DNA from: Planctomycetota bacterium
GTDB lineage: Bacteria > Planctomycetota > UBA1135 > UBA2386
NCBI GenBank assembly: GCA_016713175.1
Contig: JADJPQ010000014.1
Location: forward strand, 116,016 to 180,015
Reading direction: 5' to 3'
Length of the DNA: 64,000 nucleotides
Shown: positions 45,828-55,035 of the stretch, piece by piece
Position numbering within the stretch: the stretch's first letter is position 1
Layout of the letters: every line of letters starts with the position of its first letter
Made by a program: the position numbers and the translations under genes
Notes under the pieces: generated by a model
What the model saw: the letters and a program-made list of their open reading frames with translations, nothing else
The model's database searches: none
What the model was told of the DNA's origin: nothing

Positions 45828-47477
45828 ATGCGAGCCACCGCCTGGTCCTTGTTCGCCGGCTGCCTGTGCGCCGCCCTGCCCGCGCAGATGTCCGGCACCT
45901 ACGTGATCGATGCCGCCGGCAGCGGCACGTCGTTCCGATCGTTCACCGAGGCCGTCAACGCGCTGTTCGTCAACGGCGTGTCCGGCGCCTGCGACATGCT
46001 GGTGATGCCCGGCACCTACACCGAATCGGTGCTGATCCCGCCGATCGCCGGCGCCTCGCCGCAGAACCGGATCCTGTTCCGGGCCGCCCAGGGGCCGGGC
46101 ACGGTCAGCCTGGCGGGCGGCGCCGGCGACACCATCGCGATGGTCGGCGTGGCGTTCCTGCGCACGCAGTCGTTGATCTTCGACGGCATCGACTTCACCG
46201 GCGCGTCCGGGCATGCGATCTCGGCGACGACGTTCTGCGAGGACATCGAGATCCGCGATTGCACGTTCACCGGCAACCACCGCAGCAACGCGCCGGGGGA
46301 ATGGCGGCACGCGCTGATCGTCAGCGAGAACAGCGGCAGCGAAGTCGGCTGGCGAGTCCACCACAACCGGATGCAGATCCCGGCGCGCACCAACCGCGGC
46401 ACCTACGGCATCTACCTCAGCAACGGCGGCGGCTGGGACTTCAGCGACAACGAAGTCGACCTGAACGGCTGCGACTACGGGTTGTGGCTGATCAACAACA
46501 ACCGCCGCCTCGACACCGTCTGGAACAACCTGTTCTACGGCAGCCTGGCGACGGCCGGCGGCACCTACGCCAACAACGTCTGTGTGATCCGCGCCGACAT
46601 CAGCAACTACGAGAACGACTTCGTGCACAACACGTTCGTCGTCAACATCCCGGGCAACGGCTGCTGCATCGCCACCGGCGGCTACGGCAGCGGCACGCAG
46701 ACGGTGCAGAACCGGATCTTCGGCAACATCTTCCAGCTGACGGGCGCCGGGGCGGCGATCGTCACCGACGCGACGGCGCCGTTCCTGGCCGACGGCAACC
46801 TGTTCTGGGCCCCCGGGGGCGAGATTGGCCGCTTGGGCGCCAACAACCCGGGCCCCACGTCGTTGGCTGCCTGGCAGGCCGCGAGCGGTCGCGATGCCGC
46901 CTCGGTGCAGGCCGATCCGCTGCTGATCAATATCACCACGGCGCCATATGACCTGCGCCCGACGCCGAACAGCCCGGTGGCCGGCGTCGCGGTCAACACG
47001 CCCACGTACGTGACCACGGACCACCAGAACCGGCTGCGCGACACCACCCCCGATGCCGGGGCCTATGAACTGTCCGGCTTCGCCGTCTACGGCACCGGTT
47101 GCGCGGGCACCGGCGGCGCCGTGCCGGCCATGGGCAGCAGCGGCACCGTCGCGCTCGGGTCGAACAACTTCGCGATCACGCTGAGCAATGGCCTGCCCAA
47201 CGCCCTGGCGGTGCTGCTGGGCGGCGGGTCGCGGACGCAATCGACGTTCGGTGCGCTGCCCTTTGCCTTGGGCGGCAACTGCTTCCTGAACGCCTCGCCC
47301 GATGCGACCAACGTCGTGTTCACCGATCCGAACGGCGCCGCGCCGGCGCCGCTGAACATCCCGAACAACCCGGGGCTGCTGGGCAACTCGATCTTCTTCC
47401 AGTGGGCGGTGCTGGATCCGGGTTCGGGCAGCGCCTACGGCATCGCGACGACGGCCGGCGGCGCGCTGCAGCTGTAG
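45828..47477 (+). CDS. secreted right-handed beta-helix protein with C-terminal surface module
   Basis: 549 residues. The signal peptide is WSLFAGCLCAALPAQ. From about 30 to 400 lie parallel beta-helix repeats (TYTESVLIPPIAG, FDGIDFTGASGHAIS, IEIRDCTFTGN, VHHNRMQIPA, NIFQLTG), as in pectate-lyase-like carbohydrate-binding or hydrolase proteins; catalytic residues are not evident. The last 130 residues (47085-47474) form a module (GTGCAGTGGAVPAMG to LLGNSIFFQWAVLDPG) typical of planctomycete secreted proteins. The ATG at 45828 has GAGGAG before it. Confidence 0.75.
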   Translation: MRATAWSLFAGCLCAALPAQMSGTYVIDAAGSGTSFRSFTEAVNALFVNGVSGACDMLVMPGTYTESVLIPPIAGASPQNRILFRAAQGPGTVSLAGGAGDTIAMVGVAFLRTQSLIFDGIDFTGASGHAISATTFCEDIEIRDCTFTGNHRSNAPGEWRHALIVSENSGSEVGWRVHHNRMQIPARTNRGTYGIYLSNGGGWDFSDNEVDLNGCDYGLWLINNNRRLDTVWNNLFYGSLATAGGTYANNVCVIRADISNYENDFVHNTFVVNIPGNGCCIATGGYGSGTQTVQNRIFGNIFQLTGAGAAIVTDATAPFLADGNLFWAPGGEIGRLGANNPGPTSLAAWQAASGRDAASVQADPLLINITTAPYDLRPTPNSPVAGVAVNTPTYVTTDHQNRLRDTTPDAGAYELSGFAVYGTGCAGTGGAVPAMGSSGTVALGSNNFAITLSNGLPNALAVLLGGGSRTQSTFGALPFALGGNCFLNASPDATNVVFTDPNGAAPAPLNIPNNPGLLGNSIFFQWAVLDPGSGSAYGIATTAGGALQL

Positions 47478-47497
47478 CGCGCGCGGGCTACCGGCAG

Positions 47498-49924
47498 CTA
47501 CTTGCCGCCGGTCGCCTTCTGGATGTCGGCGATCGCCGCCGCATCGAGCGGCAACGTGACGTCGACCTTGTCACCGGCCGGCACCTCGATCTTGCCCTGC
47601 CAAAGGCTCTCGCCGTCGGCGGCGCGGATCTCGAGCTTCAGTTCGCCGGCGCGATCGGGCAAGAGCACGACATCCTGGCCGTTCTTCCAGACGGTCTCGG
47701 CCTTGCCGCCGTCGGACCACCAGTCCTTGCTCGGCGGTTCGGCCACGATGGTCAGGCCATCCGGCAATCGTTGACCGTCGGCGAGGCGAAGCCGGACATG
47801 GGCCCGCTCCTGCAGATCGATCGTGCAGTCGACCGGCGGCTGGTCGATCGCGACGTAACGATAGTCGCGATGGTCGATGGTGATCTTGCCGCCACCCTTC
47901 TGGAACACGAACTCGGTCACACCGGCGTCATTGGTGGAGTGACCCGACGCGCTGCCGCCGCCACCCCGCAGCTGCACCCCATGAACGGAGGTGTTCGCCG
48001 CGGGCTTGCCATCGGGGCGCCGCACGGTCAACCGGACGATGTGCGCGTGCGCATGGACATCGAAGTCCTGCAAGCGTGGGTCGGCACAGGCTTCGCCCGG
48101 CTTGACGTCGAGGTCCTGCAACAGCACGGCGTTGTCGCCGATCGTCGACACGGAAAGGGAGTAGCGCCCCGGCACGAGCCCCTCCCAACTGCATCGGCCA
48201 TCGCGCAAATACCCCCACTGGGAGCTGTCACTACCGGCGCGCTGCAGCAGGAGTTGCAGGTTGTCCGGCCGACGCGCCGCCGCCAGCTCCACGCGCAGAC
48301 TGCCGCCCCGCACCACGACCAGTTTCAGGTCCTGCGTGCCAGGCGTGACCGAGCACGGCTCGGTCAGCACCCATTTCCCGCCATCGATCGTCAGCGGCAT
48401 GGCGACATCCTTGGGTGCCAGTTCGCGGATCGAGAACCGCCCCTGGTCATCGGTGCTTGCCTTGTGCTGGAAGAACAACTGCCGGCCATTCCCGCTGACG
48501 CTCGTCGAATGGGCGCCATGCTGCCAACTGGACTGGGTGGACACGATCAGCCGCGGCATCGGCTTGCCGTCGCCATCGACCACGACGCCGCTGATCTGCA
48601 CCGGCTCCTCGGCGAACCTGACGTCGCCCAGATCGACGATCCCCTTGGCCTCGCCGTCGACCGGCACCTGCAACGCACCCTGGTATTCGGTGACCTTGAC
48701 GCTGTGGCCACGTGCGACCAGCAGCACCTTGCGCTCTCCCTCCTCGGCAAGCCAGGTCTTGGCCACTGTGAACTGCAGGCGCCCGTCGCCGTCACTCTGC
48801 ACGTCGTCGCCATCGAACGACTTGTCGGCAACGCGCATCAGCCCGAACGCGGTCTTGCGCAGCGGCTCGCCCTGGGCGTCCAGCACGCGCATCCGGACGA
48901 TCGGGTCGGCAGCGGTCATCCGGACGCCGCAGACCACCATCTCGCCGGCCCGCACCGGTCCCGCCTGCGTGTGGCGCAGCGCACCGGACAGCCCCTTGAC
49001 GTTGGCATCGATCACCAGTTGCTGATCGAGCCCGACCCAACGGAACATCGCACCGTCGGCCTCGAGCTTGCTCGGCAGCGCCCGCCACGAGGCCCCCTCG
49101 GTCTGCATCCCGACGCTTTCCAGTCCCGACAACGGATGTTCGTTCTCGTCGTATAGCAGCACCCGGACCATGCCGCACGGCGGCAGTTGGAACGCGAGCG
49201 GTTCCTGCTGCCGCTTCTGGTCATCGAGCACGATCTTGCCGCGCAGCGGTTTCGGCAGCAGCACATCGACCTGCACTGCCGGGCTCTGGTTGTGCTGCAC
49301 ATCCTGGATCAGCACCCGCGCGCGGCCCTGACGATCGGTCACCGCGTGGCGGAAGCCATGGAAGAACTGGTGCTCTTCGCTGTGTTCCCACAGCGTGCCG
49401 AACGACACCGGCACGTCGGCCGCGGGCTTGCCCTTGGCGTCGGTGACGGTCACCGTGACGTACTTGCGTTCGACGAGCTTGACCGTCAGCACCTCGTCCG
49501 GCCACTTGTTGACCCGTTGCTCCGCGACGCGGTCGCCAGCGATGACCAGCAACTGCGCCTTGTCGGCGGCAGCCACGGTCACGGTGCCGTCCGCGGCGCT
49601 CTGGTAGCGCGTGCCCCACCAGACCGCGACGAGCCGAGCGAACCCATCCGCGTCGCCGGCAAACGACCGTTGCACCTCGCGCAGTGACTTCTTGACCGGA
49701 TCCAGCACCGCGCGTTCGACGACCCAGACGTCGGCGCCGGCGATCGGCTGGTCGGTCGCCGCATCGATCACTTCGATCTTGCGGCCTTCGGCGACGGTCG
49801 CCGCGACCGGCATCGCCATCAGCACGCCATCGACGTCCGCCGGCCGCCTGGGCAGTTCGGGCTCCTGGGCGAGCAGCACGGACGCGAGGAACAGGAACGA
49901 CCACCAACGGAACGGGCTCGGCAT
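47498..49924 (-). CDS. large exported protein with CarboxypepD_reg-type domains
   Basis: 808 residues. The N-terminal signal (FRWWSFLFLASVLLAQ) is followed by several beta-sandwich domains of the CarboxypepD_reg/transthyretin-like type. These are seen in VTVTDAKGKPAADVPVSFG, VVVDGDGKPMPRLIVSTQ, LTVRRPDGKPAANTSVHG and RFSIRELAPKDVAMPL. These domains usually bind or span the outer surface. No enzyme motif is visible. The unit resembles the broken gene of the 33.8-36.5 kb island, so the two may be paralogues. It converges with the beta-helix gene. Confidence 0.7.
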   Translation of the reverse strand: MPSPFRWWSFLFLASVLLAQEPELPRRPADVDGVLMAMPVAATVAEGRKIEVIDAATDQPIAGADVWVVERAVLDPVKKSLREVQRSFAGDADGFARLVAVWWGTRYQSAADGTVTVAAADKAQLLVIAGDRVAEQRVNKWPDEVLTVKLVERKYVTVTVTDAKGKPAADVPVSFGTLWEHSEEHQFFHGFRHAVTDRQGRARVLIQDVQHNQSPAVQVDVLLPKPLRGKIVLDDQKRQQEPLAFQLPPCGMVRVLLYDENEHPLSGLESVGMQTEGASWRALPSKLEADGAMFRWVGLDQQLVIDANVKGLSGALRHTQAGPVRAGEMVVCGVRMTAADPIVRMRVLDAQGEPLRKTAFGLMRVADKSFDGDDVQSDGDGRLQFTVAKTWLAEEGERKVLLVARGHSVKVTEYQGALQVPVDGEAKGIVDLGDVRFAEEPVQISGVVVDGDGKPMPRLIVSTQSSWQHGAHSTSVSGNGRQLFFQHKASTDDQGRFSIRELAPKDVAMPLTIDGGKWVLTEPCSVTPGTQDLKLVVVRGGSLRVELAAARRPDNLQLLLQRAGSDSSQWGYLRDGRCSWEGLVPGRYSLSVSTIGDNAVLLQDLDVKPGEACADPRLQDFDVHAHAHIVRLTVRRPDGKPAANTSVHGVQLRGGGGSASGHSTNDAGVTEFVFQKGGGKITIDHRDYRYVAIDQPPVDCTIDLQERAHVRLRLADGQRLPDGLTIVAEPPSKDWWSDGGKAETVWKNGQDVVLLPDRAGELKLEIRAADGESLWQGKIEVPAGDKVDVTLPLDAAAIADIQKATGGK

Positions 49925-49976
49925 GTATGGCTGGCGCGATACCGCGCAGGCGCCACATTATTGCCTGGCCGCAGCC

Positions 49977-50519
49977 TCAGCGCACGGCCGGGCGCAACAG
50001 AGTCGCGGTCAATTCGCGCACCCCGTCGGCATCGTCGGCGAAGACATCCGGGACCTGCACGATCGCATCGAGCAGCAGCCGTTCGCCATCCCAGACCATC
50101 GCCACGGCCTGCGTGCCGGTCCTCCCGGACGCCGCCTCGAGCACCATCGCCACGCGCTGCCGCGCCGCCGCGCCGGCCGCGAGCGGCCGTTCGTGCAGCC
50201 GCGTGAACCCGCCGTGAGCGGCGGCGTATTCGGACAGCGCCGTGCCTTCGATCGCAGCACCCGCCCGGTCGAGTTTGCCCTGCCAGCGCTGCAGGAACGC
50301 AGGCGTCACACAACGCGCGAACGCTCCCAGGTCCCGCGCGCGACAACTCTCGGCCAGCCGCGCCAGCAAATCGCCGATCGCGGCATAGCCCGGAGTCTGG
50401 CGATCGAACGTCGCCGGCAGCGGGTTGGGCCGCGGCCCCGCCAGCCACGGGAACGACAGCAGCGCCGCAGCGAGCGCGATGCCGGCAGTGAGACACAGAC
50501 CGCGCCGGCTAGTCACCAT
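49977..50519 (-). CDS. membrane-anchored hypothetical protein
   Basis: 180 residues. An N-terminal anchor helix (LCLTAGIALAAALLSFPWLAG) is followed by an NTF2-like or helical domain (ARCVTPAFLQRWQGKL, VAMVLEAASGRTGTQAVAMV). Its first 11 bases overlap the 3' end of the upstream lipoprotein gene, so the two are cotranscribed. Function unknown. Confidence 0.55.
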   Translation of the reverse strand: MVTSRRGLCLTAGIALAAALLSFPWLAGPRPNPLPATFDRQTPGYAAIGDLLARLAESCRARDLGAFARCVTPAFLQRWQGKLDRAGAAIEGTALSEYAAAHGGFTRLHERPLAAGAAARQRVAMVLEAASGRTGTQAVAMVWDGERLLLDAIVQVPDVFADDADGVRELTATLLRPAVR

Positions 50520-53500
50520 AGCGCACCTGGATCAGACCTGGACGGAAGCGGATCACGACGCCACCGGCCAACGCCGCCGCACGCGCCGCCGCGTCGACAT
50601 GTCGCAGTTCGGCCTCGGGCACCCGTTCGCCGCCGATCACTTCGAGCGGCTCGGGTCCGGCGATCACCGCGTTGTACGGCAGATCCGCTGGTCGCGCATC
50701 GTCGCCCGCGGCCAGCAGCACCAGTTCGCGTGCGACCGCATCCCAACGACAGCGCTCGATGCGCGCGCAGGTGCTGACCAGATGCGGCGACACCTTGCCA
50801 TCGTGCCGGGTCGTGCGAACGGCGAACGTGCCGACGCGATCGGGCAGCACCACCGTACGATCGTGAAACCATGCCCACGGCTCACCATCGATGGTGCACT
50901 CGGCGAAGTCCTGGGCCATCGTGACGCTCGGCGGCACCAGCGGACTGCGCTGCAGCACGCGCACGGTCACCGCGTCCGGCGACGGCTCGCGCAGCGCCAC
51001 GAGCCGTTGGGAACCCGGCCCCGGTCGCGTCCGCGCCAGCACCGCCGCGCCACCGACGATCTCGACGGCGTCGCCCGGCAACTGCACGACGCGCAGCAGG
51101 TCGCTGCCATCGGGCAGCGCCTGGCTGCCCCGCCACTGCCACCAGCCGTTCTCGCGCACCAGGAACGGCGTCGCCTGGGCCGCCGCGACCTGCAGCACCC
51201 GCGTCCACGCGAACGGCAGATCGGACGTCAGGCTCGCCAGCCCCTGACGACCGAGATCGAGCGGCAGCGGGCGTTCGAGCGCCTGGAACACCGCCGACAG
51301 CCGGTCGAACGCCGCGCGTTCCGCGGGTTGCAACAGCAGGAAGCCCACCGCGCACGACGCCCCGGGCTCGGGCTGCGCCTTCAACGACAGCCGGCCGTCG
51401 CGCAGCTCGAAGTGCTCGTAGCGCGCCAGCGTCAGGGGCACTACCGCCAGTTCGGGGACGCCCGGTTGCGCGCTCTTCAGCACGAAGGGGGACCGCAGCG
51501 ATCGCGCGGTATCGCCGCCGCTGGTCGCCGCGAGTTCGGTGTGCAGCAGCAGGCCGAACTGCCGTTCGAGCTGCAGATTGCGCACCGCGGCAAGGCACTC
51601 GGCACGCCACAGGAATCCCGGCAGATCGGCGAGCGTCCGCAGTTCGGCGCGTTCGGCATGGTAGGTCGACGCCGACGACTCCTGCAGCGCCGCCATGCTG
51701 CCGGCCGCCGTGGCCACCGCGGCCTCGGCCGCCACATCGCCGCGCCGGACGAGCCGCAGCACGTCGATCGCGACCGCACCGCCGGACGCGACCTCCAAGA
51801 TCAGCTTGCGCGCGCCACGTCGCGCCAGGTGCACGGGCACCACCGTCGACGTCGCGGCTGCTTCGCTGAAGGGCACACATGCCACTACGGCGTCATCGAG
51901 CCGCACGGTCACCACGCCGGCGCCCCGGATGCCGCGTGGCTGCAGGTCCAGTTCGTAGTAGCCGGTGCTGAAGTCGAGATCGAACACGGCGCGCCGCGGC
52001 CACGCCGGCCGCTCGTCGAAGGCGAGCACCTGCGGTGGCTTGCGCTGCGCCGGGTCACCGCCACCGACGCGCACTTCTTCGCCGAAGCCGCCTTCGCCGC
52101 GGACGCCATGCCGCAACCAGTCGGCCTGATCGGCCCGCAGTTCGTCGGCGGAAGGCCGGCCGCCGAACAACCGGGTCCGGAACAGTTCGCGCGCCAGCAC
52201 CGTCGGCTGGCCGGGCCCGAAGCGGCCAAGACCCTGCGGATCCCACAGCCAGTTGCCGCCGCTGCCGAGCAGGCGGAACCAGTTGTTCTGCAACAACGGC
52301 GCCGCCGCCGCCACCGGCACCTCCGCGCCGAAGCCCTTCTGCACATCGGGCAACTGCGCCCGCTGCGCCTCGCGCCAGCCGCCCTTGCCGATCGCGGCGC
52401 AGGTCGCCGCCACCGCCGCGCGCAACGGCTCGAGGCTGACGCCGTGCACGTAGTCGATCGTGTCCGGCGCCAGCGTCGCCGCGGCGTGCGCGCGCCACCA
52501 GATCGCCCCGCCACGGCCGAGCCGTTGCCGCACGAAGTCCGCGGCCTGCGTCGCGATCCAGTCGCCGCTGCTGCCGCCGCCCACTTCACCGCCGTGCTGC
52601 GATGCCGCGGTCCGCACCGGTCGCGCATCGAGCACGCCCGCCGGCCACAGATCTGCCGGAAAGCCATCCCGCCACTGCGCCGACAGACCTGCAACCGGGA
52701 GGCCGCTCGGGGCGCCATCGTCGGCGTCGGTCGCCGCCACCGCTCCGCCGAGTCCGTGCACCCGTTCGCCGGCAGCGACCAGGAACGCGCCGGGATTCAG
52801 GTCCTGCACCAGCGCGGCCGTCAGCCCCTGATCGTCGGCAAACCACCGTCGCAGCGAGAACCCGGTGACCGCGCGAGCGCCAAGGCGCCGTTGGTCCGCC
52901 AGTTCGCGTGCCAGCCATCGCACGGCCGCCGCGCGGACGACCGGAGTCACCTCGGACAGCGGCAGCGCGTCGAGGTTCATCTGCAGCAACATGCCGCGCG
53001 CGGTCGCTTCGGCGGCCAACTGGCCGATCGTGCCTGGCGTCCATGCCGGCCACAGCGCCTCGCCCAGCCACTCCGTCGGTCGCTTCATCGGGTCGCGCGC
53101 CGACCAGGCGAGCGGCAGACCGTGGTCGCGGCCGCCAAGATCCAGTTCGAGCAGATCGGCGCCCGCGCGCCAACTCGGCAGCAGCACCTGCAGCAGCACG
53201 TCCTCGGGCGTCCGCGGCTCCGCGTCGTGCAGCCACGCCGCCGGCGCCTGCCAGCCCCAGTGGCCGAGCAACGGCGCCACCGGCAGTTCGCGCTGGCCGA
53301 ACGGCAACTGCGCCGCCGGCGGTGGCGGCTCCGGCGCTGCCGGCAATTGCCACAGCGACACCTGCCCGGGCATCGACCCACCGCCAGCCCACGCCACGGC
53401 GCGCTGCATCAGGACGCTGCCATTGTGCCGATGCGTCGCGTCGCCGCCCTCCCACACCGGTTGCAGACCACAGGCCAACACCTGTCCCTTGCCAAACGTC

Positions 53501-54168
53501 CAATGCACCAGCACCGGTGCCCCGCCCGCGTCGCTGCGACCATCGCGTTCGACCAGCAACCGCCCGAGTACGACTCCCTGGCTCGGTTCGCCGATCTGCC
53601 AGGTGCACAGCGGCACACAGCACGGTTCGCCACCGGTCAGGAAGAACGCATGCTCGCGGCCCGGCGCCGCGGTCAGTCCGGTCAGCAGTTCCGGCAGCTT
53701 GCCTGACACGCTGCGAAAGCCAAGCTGCGCGCGACCGAGCGCGGTGCGATCGTCGAAGCCCCAGCGGAACGGCTGCACTTCGGGAGCCTGTGGCTCGAGG
53801 CCGATCGCGGCGACCACTGCGGCAGCATGACCGAACAACAGCAGACGACCGCCGCGTTCGACGAAGCCGCGCAGCCCGGCTTGTTGGTCATCGCTGAGCC
53901 GCAACGGTGGGACGCGCCAGCCAGCGCCGGTCAGCACCGCGATGTGCCCGGCACCGAGTTCGGCCCAGGCTTGCGGCGACGTCGGCATCGGCCCGGTGTC
54001 GATCCGTGTCGGCGGCCCGATCACCGCCGAGAAGCCAGCGACGCCGCCGGCCGACGCCAGCTGGACACGTGGCCCACCGCAACCGCCAACCAACAACGCC
54101 GCGGCCAGCGCCAGCGCCAGCGGGCGCCGCTGCAGCGGGTCGGGGACTGGGTCACGTGCGCGGAACAT
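50509..54168 (-). CDS. very large multi-domain lipoprotein
   Basis: 1219 residues. A signal peptide with lipobox (LALAAALLVGGCGG) precedes a GATase1/ThuA-like domain at about 40-270 (IAVLTGAGWRVPPL, LRGFVERGGRLLLFGHAAAV, GKGQVLACGLQPVW). The central part (about 300-640) has a TIM-barrel-like glycoside-hydrolase texture (LLELDLGGRDHGLPLAWSA, LLQMNLDALPL, AVTGFSLRRWF, GGAIWWRAHAAATLAP). The C-terminal 500 residues are beta-rich. No catalytic pair could be assigned. It is probably a polysaccharide-related envelope enzyme, inferred only. The ATG at 54168 is chosen by the signal peptide. It is cotranscribed with the gene at 49977-50519. Confidence 0.6.
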   Translation of the reverse strand: MFRARDPVPDPLQRRPLALALAAALLVGGCGGPRVQLASAGGVAGFSAVIGPPTRIDTGPMPTSPQAWAELGAGHIAVLTGAGWRVPPLRLSDDQQAGLRGFVERGGRLLLFGHAAAVVAAIGLEPQAPEVQPFRWGFDDRTALGRAQLGFRSVSGKLPELLTGLTAAPGREHAFFLTGGEPCCVPLCTWQIGEPSQGVVLGRLLVERDGRSDAGGAPVLVHWTFGKGQVLACGLQPVWEGGDATHRHNGSVLMQRAVAWAGGGSMPGQVSLWQLPAAPEPPPPAAQLPFGQRELPVAPLLGHWGWQAPAAWLHDAEPRTPEDVLLQVLLPSWRAGADLLELDLGGRDHGLPLAWSARDPMKRPTEWLGEALWPAWTPGTIGQLAAEATARGMLLQMNLDALPLSEVTPVVRAAAVRWLARELADQRRLGARAVTGFSLRRWFADDQGLTAALVQDLNPGAFLVAAGERVHGLGGAVAATDADDGAPSGLPVAGLSAQWRDGFPADLWPAGVLDARPVRTAASQHGGEVGGGSSGDWIATQAADFVRQRLGRGGAIWWRAHAAATLAPDTIDYVHGVSLEPLRAAVAATCAAIGKGGWREAQRAQLPDVQKGFGAEVPVAAAAPLLQNNWFRLLGSGGNWLWDPQGLGRFGPGQPTVLARELFRTRLFGGRPSADELRADQADWLRHGVRGEGGFGEEVRVGGGDPAQRKPPQVLAFDERPAWPRRAVFDLDFSTGYYELDLQPRGIRGAGVVTVRLDDAVVACVPFSEAAATSTVVPVHLARRGARKLILEVASGGAVAIDVLRLVRRGDVAAEAAVATAAGSMAALQESSASTYHAERAELRTLADLPGFLWRAECLAAVRNLQLERQFGLLLHTELAATSGGDTARSLRSPFVLKSAQPGVPELAVVPLTLARYEHFELRDGRLSLKAQPEPGASCAVGFLLLQPAERAAFDRLSAVFQALERPLPLDLGRQGLASLTSDLPFAWTRVLQVAAAQATPFLVRENGWWQWRGSQALPDGSDLLRVVQLPGDAVEIVGGAAVLARTRPGPGSQRLVALREPSPDAVTVRVLQRSPLVPPSVTMAQDFAECTIDGEPWAWFHDRTVVLPDRVGTFAVRTTRHDGKVSPHLVSTCARIERCRWDAVARELVLLAAGDDARPADLPYNAVIAGPEPLEVIGGERVPEAELRHVDAAARAAALAGGVVIRFRPGLIQVRYGD

Positions 54169-54292
54169 CCTGTGCCAACGGCGAGATCGGCATTCAGGGC
54201 GCAGGACCTGAACGACCGTCCGGATTTCCGACAGTCGTCGGCGTCCGCTTTGCTGGTGCAACGACGAGGTCCTGGCGCGATCCTGTGCCGTG

Positions 54293-55030
54293 ATGCCAGA
54301 GCCCGCCAACCAGGACGCCGCCGACCGCCTGTACTTCCGCCAGCTGCTCGCCGGCCGCGACTTCGCGGTCGCCGACCCGATCGCGCAGCAGATGGTCAAC
54401 TTCGTCTACATCATCGGCGATCGGATGACCAAGGAGGTCGTGCTGGTCGATCCGTGCTACGCCGTCGGCGAACTCGTCGACCTGTGCACGCGCGAAGGCC
54501 TGACCATCCAGGGCGCGCTGGCGACCCACTATCATCCCGATCACGTCGGCGGTGACCTGTTCGGCCACCAGTTGCAGGGCGTCCGCGAACTGCTGACCCG
54601 ATGTCCGTGCAAAGTGCACGTGCAACGTCCCGAGGTGCCTTGGGTCAAGCACATGACCGGCTGCAGCGACAGCGATCTGGCGGTGCACGACAGCGGCGAT
54701 GTCGTGCAGGTCGGTCAGGTGCCGATCCAGTTGATCCACACGCCCGGCCACACGCCCGGTTCGCAGTGCTTCCTGGTGCACAATCGGCTGATCGCCGGCG
54801 ACACGTTGTTCCTGCAGGGTTGTGGTCGGACCGATCTGCCCGGCGGCGATCCTCGCCAGCTGTACCTGTCGCTGACGCAGAAGCTGGCCAAGGTGCCCGA
54901 CGACGCCGTGCTGTTCCCGGGCCACCTGTACGACCCGCGGCCGTCGGCAAGTGTCGGCGAGACCCGGCGAACCAACTTCGTGTTCAAGCCCAAGTCGGAA
55001 GCCGAGTGGCTGCAGATGTTCGGCGGCTGA
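54293..55030 (+). CDS. MBL-fold hydrolase (glyoxalase II/persulfide dioxygenase-like)
   Basis: 245 residues. The metal motif THYHPDHVGGD (H-x-H-x-D-H), then the ligands in LIHTPGHTPGS and IAGDTLFLQGCGRTDLPGGD, and the later histidine in FPGHLYDPRPS, are complete. The pattern suits a persulfide dioxygenase or hydroxyacylglutathione hydrolase. A GTG precedes the ATG used here; both are open. Intact, unlike the metallo-hydrolase at 36.6 kb. Confidence 0.88.
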   Translation: MPEPANQDAADRLYFRQLLAGRDFAVADPIAQQMVNFVYIIGDRMTKEVVLVDPCYAVGELVDLCTREGLTIQGALATHYHPDHVGGDLFGHQLQGVRELLTRCPCKVHVQRPEVPWVKHMTGCSDSDLAVHDSGDVVQVGQVPIQLIHTPGHTPGSQCFLVHNRLIAGDTLFLQGCGRTDLPGGDPRQLYLSLTQKLAKVPDDAVLFPGHLYDPRPSASVGETRRTNFVFKPKSEAEWLQMFGG

Positions 55031-55035
55031 CGCGT

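Noticed and set aside
50425..53706. A 1093-codon open frame on the plus strand
   Set aside because: It is antisense to the large lipoprotein gene, and its product is Arg/Gln/His-rich without any domain. High-GC genomes produce such shadow frames.
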